Below, in pieces: positions 1-8,420 of a DNA stretch of 64,000 nt (positions within the stretch are counted from its first letter, which is position 1; the number at the start of each line of letters is the position of its first letter). The stretch comes from Bacillaceae bacterium JMAK1 (lineage in GTDB: Bacteria > Bacillota > Bacilli > Bacillales > Marinococcaceae): positions 248,001-312,000 of the forward strand of contig JIBW01000007.1 in assembly GCA_012970285.1 (NCBI GenBank), given 5' to 3'. The notes under the pieces were generated by a model. That model saw nothing but the letters and a program-made list of their open reading frames with translations, searched no databases and was not told where the DNA came from. A program made the position numbers and the translations under genes.

Positions 1-2
1 CC

Positions 3-773
3 AATATATTAGAAAGTGAGTTGTTTGGTTATGAAGAAGGTGCGTTTACAGGTGCTCGAAAGAACGGAAAAGCTGGTTACTTTGAATTGGCACAACACGG
101 TACAATTTTTCTTGATGAAATTGGTGAAATCCCTTTAGAGTTACAAGTTCGCTTATTACGTGTTTTGCAAGAGAAAGAAATTATCCGTTTAGGTGGACAA
201 GCGATTGTTCCTTTAGACGTACGAATCATTGCTGCCACGAATCAATCTCTGCTGGACCTCATCCACCGTGGCGAGTTTAGAGAAGATTTATATTACCGTA
301 TCAATGTACTTAACATTTCAATTCCACCACTCAGAGAGCGTTTGAAAGATATCTTATTCATTCTCGTACACTTGCTTATTCAAAATGGTGTTGAAGAGAC
401 TCAAGCGAGAGATATGGTGTATGCCAATCAATCATTATTACAAGAGTACAATTGGCCGGGGAATATTAGAGAATTAGAGAATTTTGTTTTACGACTGACG
501 GCTTTAGCACCTCCTAACTCAACGACAACGGTGCTTATTGAATCATTCAATGAAACACTTACAGAGTTTATTACATTAAACACCTCCGATGCACTCACAA
601 GGAATATAGAAAGAACAAGTCTAAAACACGTCGATTTAACGGTGCAAGAGAAAAGCAATATCGTAAAGTTACTATTAGAACACCAAGGGGATAAATCGAA
701 AGTATCTGAAGAACTTGGAATCTCCAGGACAACCTTGTGGCGTAAGATGAAAAAGTACAGCATACTCGATTAA
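3..773 (+). CDS. Sigma-54-dependent activator, C-terminal part (partial at left edge)
   Basis: The reading frame is open at the window edge, so the N-terminal sensor domain is missing. The visible part is most of an AAA+ domain of an enhancer-binding protein: the GAFTGA loop that contacts sigma-54 (about residues 14-19 of the visible part), a Walker B segment FLDEIGEI, sensor I AATN, the arginine-finger region FREDLYYR and the WPGNIREL segment. It ends in a Fis-type helix-turn-helix, LGISRTTLWRKMKK. Because GAFTGA is intact it should open sigma-54 promoters, and two such promoters lie just downstream at 950-965 and 3909-3924. It is probably the dedicated activator of the TRAP/acyl-CoA operon. 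The ligand cannot be told without the missing N-terminus. Family assignment is secure; the exact subfamily is not. Confidence 0.93.
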   Translation, partial: NILESELFGYEEGAFTGARKNGKAGYFELAQHGTIFLDEIGEIPLELQVRLLRVLQEKEIIRLGGQAIVPLDVRIIAATNQSLLDLIHRGEFREDLYYRINVLNISIPPLRERLKDILFILVHLLIQNGVEETQARDMVYANQSLLQEYNWPGNIRELENFVLRLTALAPPNSTTTVLIESFNETLTEFITLNTSDALTRNIERTSLKHVDLTVQEKSNIVKLLLEHQGDKSKVSEELGISRTTLWRKMKKYSILD

Positions 774-822
774 TTGCAATTCAAGTGCCAACTTCATGGT
801 GGCTTAAAATCGTATAGTTTTT

Positions 823-859
823 AAAATGAAACGAAATGTTGATCATTTCGTTTCATTTT
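823..859. promoter_or_regulatory. 16-bp inverted repeat, candidate enhancer (UAS) for the sigma-54 activator
   Basis: AAAATGAAACGAAATG (823-838) is repeated as its exact reverse complement at 844-859 around a 5-nt centre. It lies about 90-125 bp upstream of the -24/-12 promoter at 950, the usual enhancer distance. A further TGTTTC (859-864) and GAAACA (883-888) pair follows. No T-tract follows the stem, so a terminator is less likely than a protein-binding site. Confidence 0.6.
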
Positions 860-949
860 GTTTCTACCGGCATTGCACATATGAAACAGAATAATGCATT
901 TGCATATCAGTGTTGAGCATGTTTGATGAATTTATCGATGAAAATACAT

Positions 950-965
950 TGGCACGAGAATTGCA
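950..965 (+). promoter_or_regulatory. Sigma-54 (-24/-12) promoter of the TRAP operon
   Basis: TGGCACGAGAATTGCA matches the sigma-54 consensus TGGCAC-N5-TTGCA exactly. The GG of the -24 element is at 951-952 and the GC of the -12 element at 963-964. Transcription should start near 975, 30 or so bases before the likely GTG start of the binding-protein gene. A sigma-54 activator gene lies directly upstream. Confidence 0.9.
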
Positions 966-1006
966 ATCTTTTTAAGTAGGAAGCGTAAATGAAGGGAGAG
1001 AACAAG

Positions 1007-2035
1007 GTGATTAAACGATCTTTTTTTTACTCTGGATTGATAGCGCTTACATTGTTGTCTGGGTGTACACAACAAACTTCCGTTGCTTCAAGTTCAGAAA
1101 AGACGTATGAAATGATTATGACGAGTGAAGTACCAGAATCACATTTCAAAAGTCAACTGATGATGGAATTCGCAGAAGAAATCGAAAGACGGACCGATGG
1201 TGGAATTCAAGTCGAGTTTTTTGCAGCTGGCCAATTGTATAAGGACATCTCAGCTGTTCGCTCTTTAGGGACAGGGGCAGTTCATAGTGTGTGGCCAATT
1301 TCATCGCAATTAGAGTCGATTGATAATGGTTTTGGAATTTTAGCGTTACCGTTTGCGATTACTGATGACAACATGTTAAAGAATGGTTATCGTTTAGAGC
1401 TCGTGGACATTCTTTCTGAATTACTAACAGATCAAGATATTAGTATTCAAGGTTTAATACGCTCATCGGATTTAATGTACATTTCAGAGCAAGAAGAGTT
1501 AACGAGTATGGAGGACTTAAAAGGAAAAAAAATACGCTTAACTGGAAGTGTTTTCTTGTTAAATTTAGCTGAGACATTAGGGTATTCAGCCGTTGCGATC
1601 TCTGCTTCTGAGATGTCAACATCATTATCGCAAGGTGTCATTGATGCCGTCTTTACATCAGCGGATGGTTGGTTAACGGTTCTTGGTACTTCTGTTGAGT
1701 ATGGTTATCATGCTCCAGGGAAAAACGTACAAACCTATTCAATCTTGTTTGATCAACGCTGGTTAGATGGTTTGCCTGAAGACTACAAGAATGAGGTTGA
1801 ATCACTGGCTCAAGAAATTGCAGCAAGACAGTGGGCAGAGGCGATGCAAAAAGAACAAGAAATTATTGAAGTATTGATAGAGGAAGGCGTTACCATTCAT
1901 ACGGAAACAGAAGAAAATATTGAAAAAATGAAAGAAGACATGCAGCCAGCTGTTGAAGAATTTGGAGCAGAGAATCAACAACTATACGACCAATTTTTAC
2001 AATTGGAAAGTACATTTGAGGAGGAGAGTGAGTGA
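1007..2035 (+). CDS. TRAP transporter solute-binding lipoprotein, DctP family
   Basis: Extracytoplasmic substrate-binding subunit of a TRAP importer for organic acids. About 342 residues, the family's usual length. The N-terminus is a lipoprotein signal with lipobox LLSGC, so the mature protein is tethered outside the membrane. The central segment KIRLTGSVFLLNLAETLG with the following SQGVIDAVFTS is the typical DctP region containing the arginine that binds a substrate carboxylate. I prefer the GTG at 1007, which follows AAGGGAG with 8-nt spacing; an in-frame ATG at 989 would leave a leader of only about 14 nt from the sigma-54 start site. The gene overlaps dctQ by 4 bases, so translation is coupled. 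Substrate unknown; a carboxylate is implied by family and by the enzymes downstream. Confidence 0.92.
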   Translation: MIKRSFFYSGLIALTLLSGCTQQTSVASSSEKTYEMIMTSEVPESHFKSQLMMEFAEEIERRTDGGIQVEFFAAGQLYKDISAVRSLGTGAVHSVWPISSQLESIDNGFGILALPFAITDDNMLKNGYRLELVDILSELLTDQDISIQGLIRSSDLMYISEQEELTSMEDLKGKKIRLTGSVFLLNLAETLGYSAVAISASEMSTSLSQGVIDAVFTSADGWLTVLGTSVEYGYHAPGKNVQTYSILFDQRWLDGLPEDYKNEVESLAQEIAARQWAEAMQKEQEIIEVLIEEGVTIHTETEENIEKMKEDMQPAVEEFGAENQQLYDQFLQLESTFEEESE

Positions 2036-2556
2036 TATTTAAGTGGATTTTCCAATTTGAAGAAAAGATATTATTTCCGATCTCCATCACGCTATTCTTA
2101 CTTTCAGCTTCTATAACCTTTTATGAAGCCGTTCAAAGAAACCTTTTGAATCATTCCTTTGATTGGGCGAATGAAGTTGGTGTTTACTGCATGATTTGGT
2201 CAATCATGTTGATGATCGCTCATGCCGGTAAGTGTGGGCACCATTTAAGGATACAATTAATTACGAATTTACTAAGTGAAAAGACGAAGCGATATGTTTA
2301 TATCTGTGCACATGTGTTCAGTTTAATATTTGCGGTACTTATTTTGTATTCTAGTATTCTTGTCGTTCACCATGCATTTGTTTCCAATCAATCGTCTTTA
2401 ACGACATTGCAATTACCTATTTGGGCAGTGATGTCCATTATGATTATTGCGAGTATTTTATTAATCCTCTATTATCTTGAACTTATTTACAGAGGTATAA
2501 AAAATCAACCTATTGAATCAATCGAATCGGATAAAGAGATTAAAGAGCTAATCTAA
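2032..2556 (+). CDS. TRAP transporter small permease, DctQ family
   Basis: Small membrane subunit of the tripartite carboxylate transporter; 174 residues with four predicted membrane helices, as normal for DctQ. The EVGVYCMIWSIMLMIAHAGK segment is the family's characteristic region. The start is a GTG that overlaps the TGA stop of the binding-protein gene, so the subunits are probably translated together. It works with the large permease directly downstream to drive sodium-coupled uptake of the ligand captured by the DctP lipoprotein. Confidence 0.9.
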   Translation: MIFKWIFQFEEKILFPISITLFLLSASITFYEAVQRNLLNHSFDWANEVGVYCMIWSIMLMIAHAGKCGHHLRIQLITNLLSEKTKRYVYICAHVFSLIFAVLILYSSILVVHHAFVSNQSSLTTLQLPIWAVMSIMIIASILLILYYLELIYRGIKNQPIESIESDKEIKELI

Positions 2557-2576
2557 ACACGTAAAGGGGGAAGGAT

Positions 2577-3842
2577 ATGCTTGTTGCAATTAGTATTCTT
2601 ATCATCATTGTACTATTAGCATCCGGGATGCAGATAGGGATTGCCATTGGATTAGCAAGTATTCTTTTACTATTAATTTACCAAGGAATCCCGATATCAG
2701 TCGTTGCTCACGAGATGTTTAATGCCGTTGATAGTTATACGTTTTTAGCGATTCCATTTTTCATCTTAGCAGGGAACATTATGATGGAAGGGAAGTTAGC
2801 TGATCGTTTGCTTAACTTTTTTGGATCTTTTTTGAGAAGAATTACAGGGGGCTTGGGTGTTGGTGCCATGTTTGCTTCAATTTTCTTCGCTTCAATTAGT
2901 GGCTCAAGTGTAGCGTCAACAGCAGCATTAGGAAAAGCCGTTACAAATTCACTTTTAAAAGAAAATTACACGAAGAAATTTACAGCTGGACTTGTTTCAG
3001 TTGGGGGCACCCTCGGTCTAATGATTCCACCGAGCTTAGTGTTTATTTTAATTGGTAGCATGATGGGAATACCCGTGAAAGATTTGTTCATTGCAGGAAT
3101 AACACCTGGAATATTAGAAGGTGCATTGCTCGTTGTAATGACGTATATCCTTGCGAAGCGTCATAACTACGGGTACAAGCGTAAAATTGAATTTCAAGAA
3201 GTGAAAAGTAACTTCAAAGGTAGTTTCTTTGCGCTATTAATGCCAGTCATTATTCTTGGTGGAATCTATTTAGGAATCTTTACACCAACCGAGGTATCGA
3301 TCATTGCGGCAATTTATGCGCTATTCATCAGTTTAATGATCTATAGGACAATTCGCATTGGTTATATACCGACAATTCTAAAAAATACCATTCATTCTAC
3401 AGCGATGATTTATTTAGTGCTTATTGGAGGAACGCTATTAGGTTTTATTTTAACGAGAATGGGTGTAGCGGTAAGTATCTTAGGTTTTATCCAATCCATT
3501 GATATGCCTGTGTGGATGTTTCTTATCATCGTGAACATTATCTTGTTATTGCTAGGCATGTTCTTAGACGGGATTTCATTAATCGTTATCTTAGCTCCAA
3601 TCCTATTCCCAATTGCGATCGGTATGGGTGTGGATCCAATTCACTTTGCAGTCATTATGGTAGCAAATGTAGAGATTGCAACGATTACACCTCCTGTCGG
3701 CTTAAATCTATTTGTGATGAGTGGTGTGACGAAACTAAGCATTGGAGAAGTAGTTCAAGGGGTTGCGCCATTTTATTTTGTGAGAATTGTTGGTTTAGCT
3801 TTAATCACATTTTTCCCATTCTTTTCATTATGGTTGTTATAA
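2577..3842 (+). CDS. TRAP transporter large permease, DctM family
   Basis: Large transport subunit (421 residues, about 12 hydrophobic segments, DedA/DctM type). Diagnostic segments include FASISGSSVASTAALG, GGTLGLMIPPSLVFI and ANVEIATITPPVGLN. A strong AAGGGGGAAGG ribosome site precedes the ATG. It completes a DctP-DctQ-DctM set transcribed from the upstream sigma-54 promoter. A second -24/-12 promoter lies after this gene, so transporter and enzymes may be expressed in different amounts. Confidence 0.93.
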   Translation: MLVAISILIIIVLLASGMQIGIAIGLASILLLLIYQGIPISVVAHEMFNAVDSYTFLAIPFFILAGNIMMEGKLADRLLNFFGSFLRRITGGLGVGAMFASIFFASISGSSVASTAALGKAVTNSLLKENYTKKFTAGLVSVGGTLGLMIPPSLVFILIGSMMGIPVKDLFIAGITPGILEGALLVVMTYILAKRHNYGYKRKIEFQEVKSNFKGSFFALLMPVIILGGIYLGIFTPTEVSIIAAIYALFISLMIYRTIRIGYIPTILKNTIHSTAMIYLVLIGGTLLGFILTRMGVAVSILGFIQSIDMPVWMFLIIVNIILLLLGMFLDGISLIVILAPILFPIAIGMGVDPIHFAVIMVANVEIATITPPVGLNLFVMSGVTKLSIGEVVQGVAPFYFVRIVGLALITFFPFFSLWLL

Positions 3843-3863
3843 CGATTCATTAGTGAAAAGAAG

Positions 3864-3886
3864 TGAAACATTATGAAACATTTCAT
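3864..3886. promoter_or_regulatory. TGAAAC repeats and short dyad, candidate activator site
   Basis: Two TGAAAC half-sites (3864-3869 and 3874-3879) occur 10 bp apart, and the second lies inside the perfect dyad ATGAAA-CA-TTTCAT (3873-3886). The same half-site builds the dyad at 823-859. It is only about 25 bp upstream of the -24 element, closer than a typical enhancer, which weakens the case. Confidence 0.4.
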
Positions 3887-3908
3887 TGTGTAAATGAAGC
3901 AAGACAGT

Positions 3909-3924
3909 TGGCATTGAATTTGCA
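3909..3924 (+). promoter_or_regulatory. Second sigma-54 (-24/-12) promoter, before the MmgE/PrpD gene
   Basis: TGGCATTGAATTTGCA keeps the GG (3910-3911) and GC (3922-3923) and the exact spacing of the promoter at 950-965. Predicted start near 3935, about 24 nt before the ATG at 3959. The element lies inside the open frame upstream of that ATG, which supports the shorter protein. Confidence 0.85.
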
Positions 3925-3958
3925 ATTACTAATCAACAAAACGAGAAAGGATGAAACA

Positions 3959-5368
3959 ATGACGATTACAACGGAACTTTCGAAAATGGCTAAGGCATTG
4001 AATTATGATGATTTACCAGAAGAGGTGATTGATCGAACAAAGTATCTACTATTGGATTTTATAGGCTTAGCGGCTCGAGGAAATCACTATGCATCAAATG
4101 CACCGATTCTGAGTTATGTTAAGCGCCAAGGGTCAACAGGGAACGGCATTGTTATTGGTGGCGATGGGGAAACCTATCAATCGCACTATGCAGCGTTATT
4201 GAATGGCATGGCTGCACATAGTCTTGAGCTTGATGACGTGATTAACGAGGCATCTCTACATCCTGCCGTAGTTGTATTTCCTACTGCTTTAGCTCAAAGC
4301 ATCGACAGCAAACGAAGCGGGAAAGATTTCCTCGTAGCATCTGTAATTGGATACGAAGTAATGGGAAGAATCGGAAAAGCGATGAATCCTTCAAGCCTTT
4401 ATTCGAGAGGTTTTCACCCAACAGGACTCGTAGGAACATTTGGGTCAATTGCGACTTCGGCAAAGCTCATGAATCTTAGTGTCGAAGAAACGGTAAATGC
4501 TTATGGAATTGGGGGAAGTCAAACGTCTTCATCCATGGAATTTTTGAATACTGACACGTGGACGAAACGATTGCATCCAGGATGGGCTGCACACAATGGG
4601 CTCTTTGCATGTGGCATTGCTTCACTCGGTTTCACAGGACCTGAAAAGATGATTGAAGGAGACCGTGGTTTTGCCAAAAGTTATGCTAGTGACTATACAT
4701 TATCCTCAATCGGGAGAGAGCTTCAATTGCATGATAGTTATGTTTTAAAAACAAGTATTAAACCGCATGCATGTTGTCGGTATAAGCAAGCCCCATTAGA
4801 TCTTATCTTATCTCTCGTTAACAAACATAATATTCACCCAAGTGAAGTCGAATCAGTGACCATTGATCTTGTGAAAACCGCATTGCCAATCGTAGCATTG
4901 CCAGAGGAGCTTAAACGGAACCCTCTATCTACCGAAGATGCACAATTTAGCATGCACTACGGCGCAGCGGTAGCGGTTTTGTATCGAAAAACTTTGTTAG
5001 AACAATATGAGAATGACGTCATTCATCAATCAGAAGTCACATCGATGGTTAACAAAATCCATTGTAAACACAATCCTGAATTGGATCGAGAGTTTCCACG
5101 TAAGTGGCCTGCGCAGGTAACAATTCAAACTACGAGAGGAGAATTTTATGATGAAATTGATTACCCAAAAGGTGATCCAGAAAATCCATTAACATGGGAT
5201 GAAGTAATCGAGAAATTCCGTTATGTAACGGAACCGATCTATTCTTATGACCAACAAACCAATATTATTGAAAAAATAAGAAATTTGGAAACCGTAAAAG
5301 AAATAAATCAATTTGGCAATCAAGGATTATTAAATGGAGGGACAACGAAATGGCGACAGTACTCTTAA
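3959..5368 (+). CDS. MmgE/PrpD family protein (dehydratase/decarboxylase fold)
   Basis: The family includes 2-methylcitrate dehydratase, cis-aconitate decarboxylase and iminodisuccinate epimerase, all acting on tri- or dicarboxylates. About 469 residues. Typical segments are LNGMAAHSLELDDV near residue 85, the KRLHPGWAAHNG motif and the KPHACCRYKQAPLD segment. The open frame extends 96 bases further upstream, but AAAGGA sits 8 nt before the ATG at 3959 and the sigma-54 promoter lies inside that extension, so the shorter form is chosen. It overlaps the next gene by 19 bases. Neighbours point to conversion of an imported di- or tricarboxylate before or after CoA activation. The exact reaction cannot be read from the sequence. 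Confidence 0.88.
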   Translation: MTITTELSKMAKALNYDDLPEEVIDRTKYLLLDFIGLAARGNHYASNAPILSYVKRQGSTGNGIVIGGDGETYQSHYAALLNGMAAHSLELDDVINEASLHPAVVVFPTALAQSIDSKRSGKDFLVASVIGYEVMGRIGKAMNPSSLYSRGFHPTGLVGTFGSIATSAKLMNLSVEETVNAYGIGGSQTSSSMEFLNTDTWTKRLHPGWAAHNGLFACGIASLGFTGPEKMIEGDRGFAKSYASDYTLSSIGRELQLHDSYVLKTSIKPHACCRYKQAPLDLILSLVNKHNIHPSEVESVTIDLVKTALPIVALPEELKRNPLSTEDAQFSMHYGAAVAVLYRKTLLEQYENDVIHQSEVTSMVNKIHCKHNPELDREFPRKWPAQVTIQTTRGEFYDEIDYPKGDPENPLTWDEVIEKFRYVTEPIYSYDQQTNIIEKIRNLETVKEINQFGNQGLLNGGTTKWRQYS

Positions 5369-6507
5369 ATGAAGAGAAACAACAAATTTTGAACGTCGTA
5401 AAGGACTTTTGTAAAAAAGAGATCGCTCCTGTAGCTATGGAGCTAGAGCATGCAGATGAGTACCCTCATGACATTGTTGAAAAGATGAAGGAATTGGGGT
5501 TCTTTGGTTTTACAATTCCAGAAGAACATGGCGGTATTGGGCTAGACTACGTCACATATAGCCTAGTGATCGAAGAAATCACTCGGTATTGGATGAGTGT
5601 ATCGGGCATCTTGAATAGCCATCTAATTATGGCTCATATTGTTGAGAAATACGGTACGGAAGAGCAAAAAAGTCATTATTTACCTAGGTTTGCAACGGGA
5701 GAATTACGGGGTGGTTTAGCACTTTCAGAAGCTGATGCTGGGACAGATATACAAAATATATCAACGAAAGCAGTACTTCAAGGGGAGCGTTACGTAATTA
5801 ACGGCACGAAGATGTGGATCACAAATGCTCGGTATGGAAATACGTTTATTTTAGCAGCGAAAACAGATTTACACGTAACGCCAAGATACAAAGGAATTAG
5901 TTTATTTATTGCTGAAAAAGGAGACGGTTTCTTCGTTCAAAAAGACATCGATAAACTCGGTTACAAAGGTATAAAGACATGTGAAATTCTGTTTGAAGAT
6001 TATGAAGTAACCAAAGGTACTCTAATTGGAGCAAAAGAAGGAGAAGGATTTAAGCAAGTTCTAGGTGGACTTGAGCTGGGTAGAGTAAATGTCGCAGCGA
6101 GAGGGGTAGGTTTGGCACGAGCTTCATTTGAAGACTCCATCAAATACACTCAAGAGCGGCGAACATTTGGCAAACCAATCGGGGAACATCAAGCGATTCA
6201 ATTAAAAATTGCTGAGATGGGTACACGCTTAGAGGCAGCAAGATTATTGACGCAAAATGCAGCTCAAAAATTACAAAATGGCGAACGATCTGATTTAGAG
6301 GCAGGTATGGCAAAGTTATTTGCAACTGAGGCAGGGTTTAAAAATGCAGAAGAAGCAATGAGAATTCACGGAGGTTATGGCTACACGAAAGAATTCGCTG
6401 TAGAGCGTTATTACCGTGATGCACCGTTAATGTTAATTGGTGAAGGAACAAATGAATTGCAAAAAATTATTATAAGTAAAAGTTTAACTGAAAAGTACAA
6501 AATATAA
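5350..6507 (+). CDS. Acyl-CoA dehydrogenase (FAD-dependent)
   Basis: Oxidises an acyl-CoA to the 2-enoyl-CoA with electrons passing to ETF. 385 residues, standard length. The FAD/substrate segments GGLALSEADAGTD and TKMWITNARYGNTF and the C-terminal IHGGYGYTKEFAVERYYRDA are intact, and the catalytic base is the Glu of GEGT near residue 365. GGAGG at 5336-5340 precedes the ATG, which lies inside the end of the MmgE/PrpD gene. No ETF genes are nearby, so it must use a chromosomal ETF encoded elsewhere. Acyl chain specificity is not predictable; the operon suggests a dicarboxyl-derived CoA ester. Confidence 0.92.
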   Translation: MATVLLNEEKQQILNVVKDFCKKEIAPVAMELEHADEYPHDIVEKMKELGFFGFTIPEEHGGIGLDYVTYSLVIEEITRYWMSVSGILNSHLIMAHIVEKYGTEEQKSHYLPRFATGELRGGLALSEADAGTDIQNISTKAVLQGERYVINGTKMWITNARYGNTFILAAKTDLHVTPRYKGISLFIAEKGDGFFVQKDIDKLGYKGIKTCEILFEDYEVTKGTLIGAKEGEGFKQVLGGLELGRVNVAARGVGLARASFEDSIKYTQERRTFGKPIGEHQAIQLKIAEMGTRLEAARLLTQNAAQKLQNGERSDLEAGMAKLFATEAGFKNAEEAMRIHGGYGYTKEFAVERYYRDAPLMLIGEGTNELQKIIISKSLTEKYKI

Positions 6508-6526
6508 ACCGAGGAGTTTGATAAAA

Positions 6527-7030
6527 ATGACTACAATTCATACACCATTTGGACGCGCATTTGAAGATTTTGTAGAGGGGGATGTAATTAAGCATTGGCC
6601 AGGACGAACCATTACGGAAGCAGACGACCTGTTCTTTAGTTTAATGGCATTAAACCAACATCCATTACACATTGATGCTCACTTTGCGTCTCAATCCAAC
6701 TTTGGAGAGAATCTTGTTAATGGGACACTTGTTTTTTCAATTGCAGTTGGGATGACAGTGAATGACATCAGTGGTGCAGCCATCGCTATGCTGGAGTATG
6801 AAAATGTGAAACATTTAAAACCAACGTTTCGTGGGGATACACTTTATGCACATACGGAAATCTTGTCTAAGCGAGAATCTTCAAGTAAAAATGATCGTGG
6901 GATTGTGAGGGTGGAGACCATAGTCACAAATCAACGAGAAGAAGAAGTAATGAGCTATCAGCGTAAATTACTGATTTCTAAAGCAGAGTATTTACAAAGA
7001 CCTTATACACATAAGCGGACTACACAATAA
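6527..7030 (+). CDS. MaoC-family enoyl-CoA hydratase/dehydratase
   Basis: Hot-dog fold hydratase of about 167 residues. The FEDFVEGDVIKHWPGRTITEADDLFFSLMALNQHPLH region (given here only as a location, residues 8-45) holds the family's hydratase signature with the catalytic Asp and His, as in mesaconyl-CoA or itaconyl-CoA hydratases. GAGGAG at 6511-6516 favours the ATG at 6527 over a TTG at 6518. It lies between an acyl-CoA dehydrogenase and a CoA-transferase, so it probably hydrates the enoyl-CoA made by the former. Confidence 0.87.
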   Translation: MTTIHTPFGRAFEDFVEGDVIKHWPGRTITEADDLFFSLMALNQHPLHIDAHFASQSNFGENLVNGTLVFSIAVGMTVNDISGAAIAMLEYENVKHLKPTFRGDTLYAHTEILSKRESSSKNDRGIVRVETIVTNQREEEVMSYQRKLLISKAEYLQRPYTHKRTTQ

Positions 7031-7047
7031 GTAAAGGAGGTTTAACG

Positions 7048-8256
7048 ATGGGACCGTTAAGTGGTGTGCGTATATTAGCAATTTCACAATATGGGGCAGG
7101 CCCATTTGCAACACTTCATTTAGCAGATATGGGCGCTGAAGTGATCAAGATTGAAGATCCTAATTCTGGTGGAGATGTGTCAAGATCGGTAATTCCATAT
7201 TCAGAGAATGAAGATAGCTTGTTCTTCCAATCTTTAAATCGGAATAAAAAAAGCATTACACTTGATTTAAAGTCAACAGAAGGAAAAGCCGTTTTCTTAA
7301 AGCTTGTTGAAAAGTCGGATGCTGTGTTTAATAATCTTCGTGGTGATGTACCAGAACGCTTGGGGATTACGTATCAACAACTAAAGCATGTTAATCCGAA
7401 GATTGTGACATGCTCCTTGTCTGGATTTGGGACATCGGGTTCAATGAAAAAAGAACCGGCTTATGATTATTTATTACAAGCGATGAATGGACATATGTCA
7501 CTCACCGGTGAGCCCGGTGGCCCACCTACAAAGTATGGAATCTCAATTGTAGATTTTTCAACAGGAATGATGGCAGCATTGGGCCTAATGATTGGTTTAT
7601 ATAAAGCGAAAGTGGACGGTAAAGGAGAGGATATTGATGTATCGTTATTTGATACATCCTTGTCTGTTCTGAATTACCTAGCGATTTGGCATTTAAACAA
7701 GGGATACGAACCATTACGTACGACGAGTTCTGCACACCCAACACTTGTTCCTTCACAATTATTTGAAACGAAGACAGGTTACATTATGATTATGTGTAAC
7801 AAGGAGAAGTTTTTTCGGATTTTATGTGAAGAAATTGATGCTGAACATTTAGCACGTGACACTAGGTATCAGGATTTTCAATCGAGGTTTGATCATAAAG
7901 AAACGTTAATCACAGAGTTAGAACGTGTGTTTCTAACTGAGACAACGAAGACTTGGTTATCACGGTTGCAAGGAAAGGTACCTATTGCTCCAGTTAATAG
8001 TATACAAGAAGCACTTAATCAATCAATCGTACATGAGCGGAATATGATTGTAAAAGTAGACAGTGATAATTTTGGTGAAATAGAAATGCTTGGAACACCA
8101 ATTAAATGTGAATCCTTTACTCCAGACTATAAACCTGGTCCAAAGATGGGGGAGCATAACGAAGAGATTTTTGAACAACTGCTAGGATTGACAAAGAATG
8201 ACGTAGAACGTATGACGGATCCAAGTAAACATCGTGATTCACTGTATAAAGCATAA
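7048..8256 (+). CDS. Class III CoA-transferase, CaiB/BaiF family
   Basis: Moves CoA between carboxylic acids through an aspartyl-CoA intermediate. 402 residues. The nucleophile Asp falls at residue 169 in GISIVDFSTG, exactly where formyl-CoA transferase has it. Start is supported by AAAGGAGG at 7034-7041. As last gene of the operon it can activate the imported acid, or a product of the MmgE/PrpD enzyme, using succinyl-CoA or a similar donor. No CitE-type lyase or thiolase follows, so the cleavage step of the pathway is not encoded here. Confidence 0.92.
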   Translation: MGPLSGVRILAISQYGAGPFATLHLADMGAEVIKIEDPNSGGDVSRSVIPYSENEDSLFFQSLNRNKKSITLDLKSTEGKAVFLKLVEKSDAVFNNLRGDVPERLGITYQQLKHVNPKIVTCSLSGFGTSGSMKKEPAYDYLLQAMNGHMSLTGEPGGPPTKYGISIVDFSTGMMAALGLMIGLYKAKVDGKGEDIDVSLFDTSLSVLNYLAIWHLNKGYEPLRTTSSAHPTLVPSQLFETKTGYIMIMCNKEKFFRILCEEIDAEHLARDTRYQDFQSRFDHKETLITELERVFLTETTKTWLSRLQGKVPIAPVNSIQEALNQSIVHERNMIVKVDSDNFGEIEMLGTPIKCESFTPDYKPGPKMGEHNEEIFEQLLGLTKNDVERMTDPSKHRDSLYKA

Positions 8257-8299
8257 ATATTAAATACAATATAAGCATTGTCATTTTATAGCGGCTATT

Positions 8300-8385
8300 T
8301 GTGTGTTGCATGCTTTTGAAATATGGGTATTAAGGTTGTTTTGGCCGAAGAATGAAACATGCAGCACACATTTTAGCTTTTTATG
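8300..8385 (+). terminator. Long-loop hairpin, probable terminator of the acyl-CoA operon
   Basis: TGTGTGTTGCATG (8300-8312) pairs with CATGCAGCACACA (8358-8370), 13 pairs including one G-U, around a 45-nt loop, followed by TTTTAGCTTTTTA. The loop is much longer than in ordinary terminators. It sits between the convergent CoA-transferase and ABC permease genes. Confidence 0.45.
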
Positions 8386-8420
8386 GAATATATCCATCGT
8401 TAGTATCGAAAATCATTTAA

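Noticed and set aside
3863-3958. Longer N-terminus of the MmgE/PrpD protein
   Set aside because: The added segment contains the -24/-12 promoter and does not resemble the family; a good ribosome site precedes the ATG at 3959.
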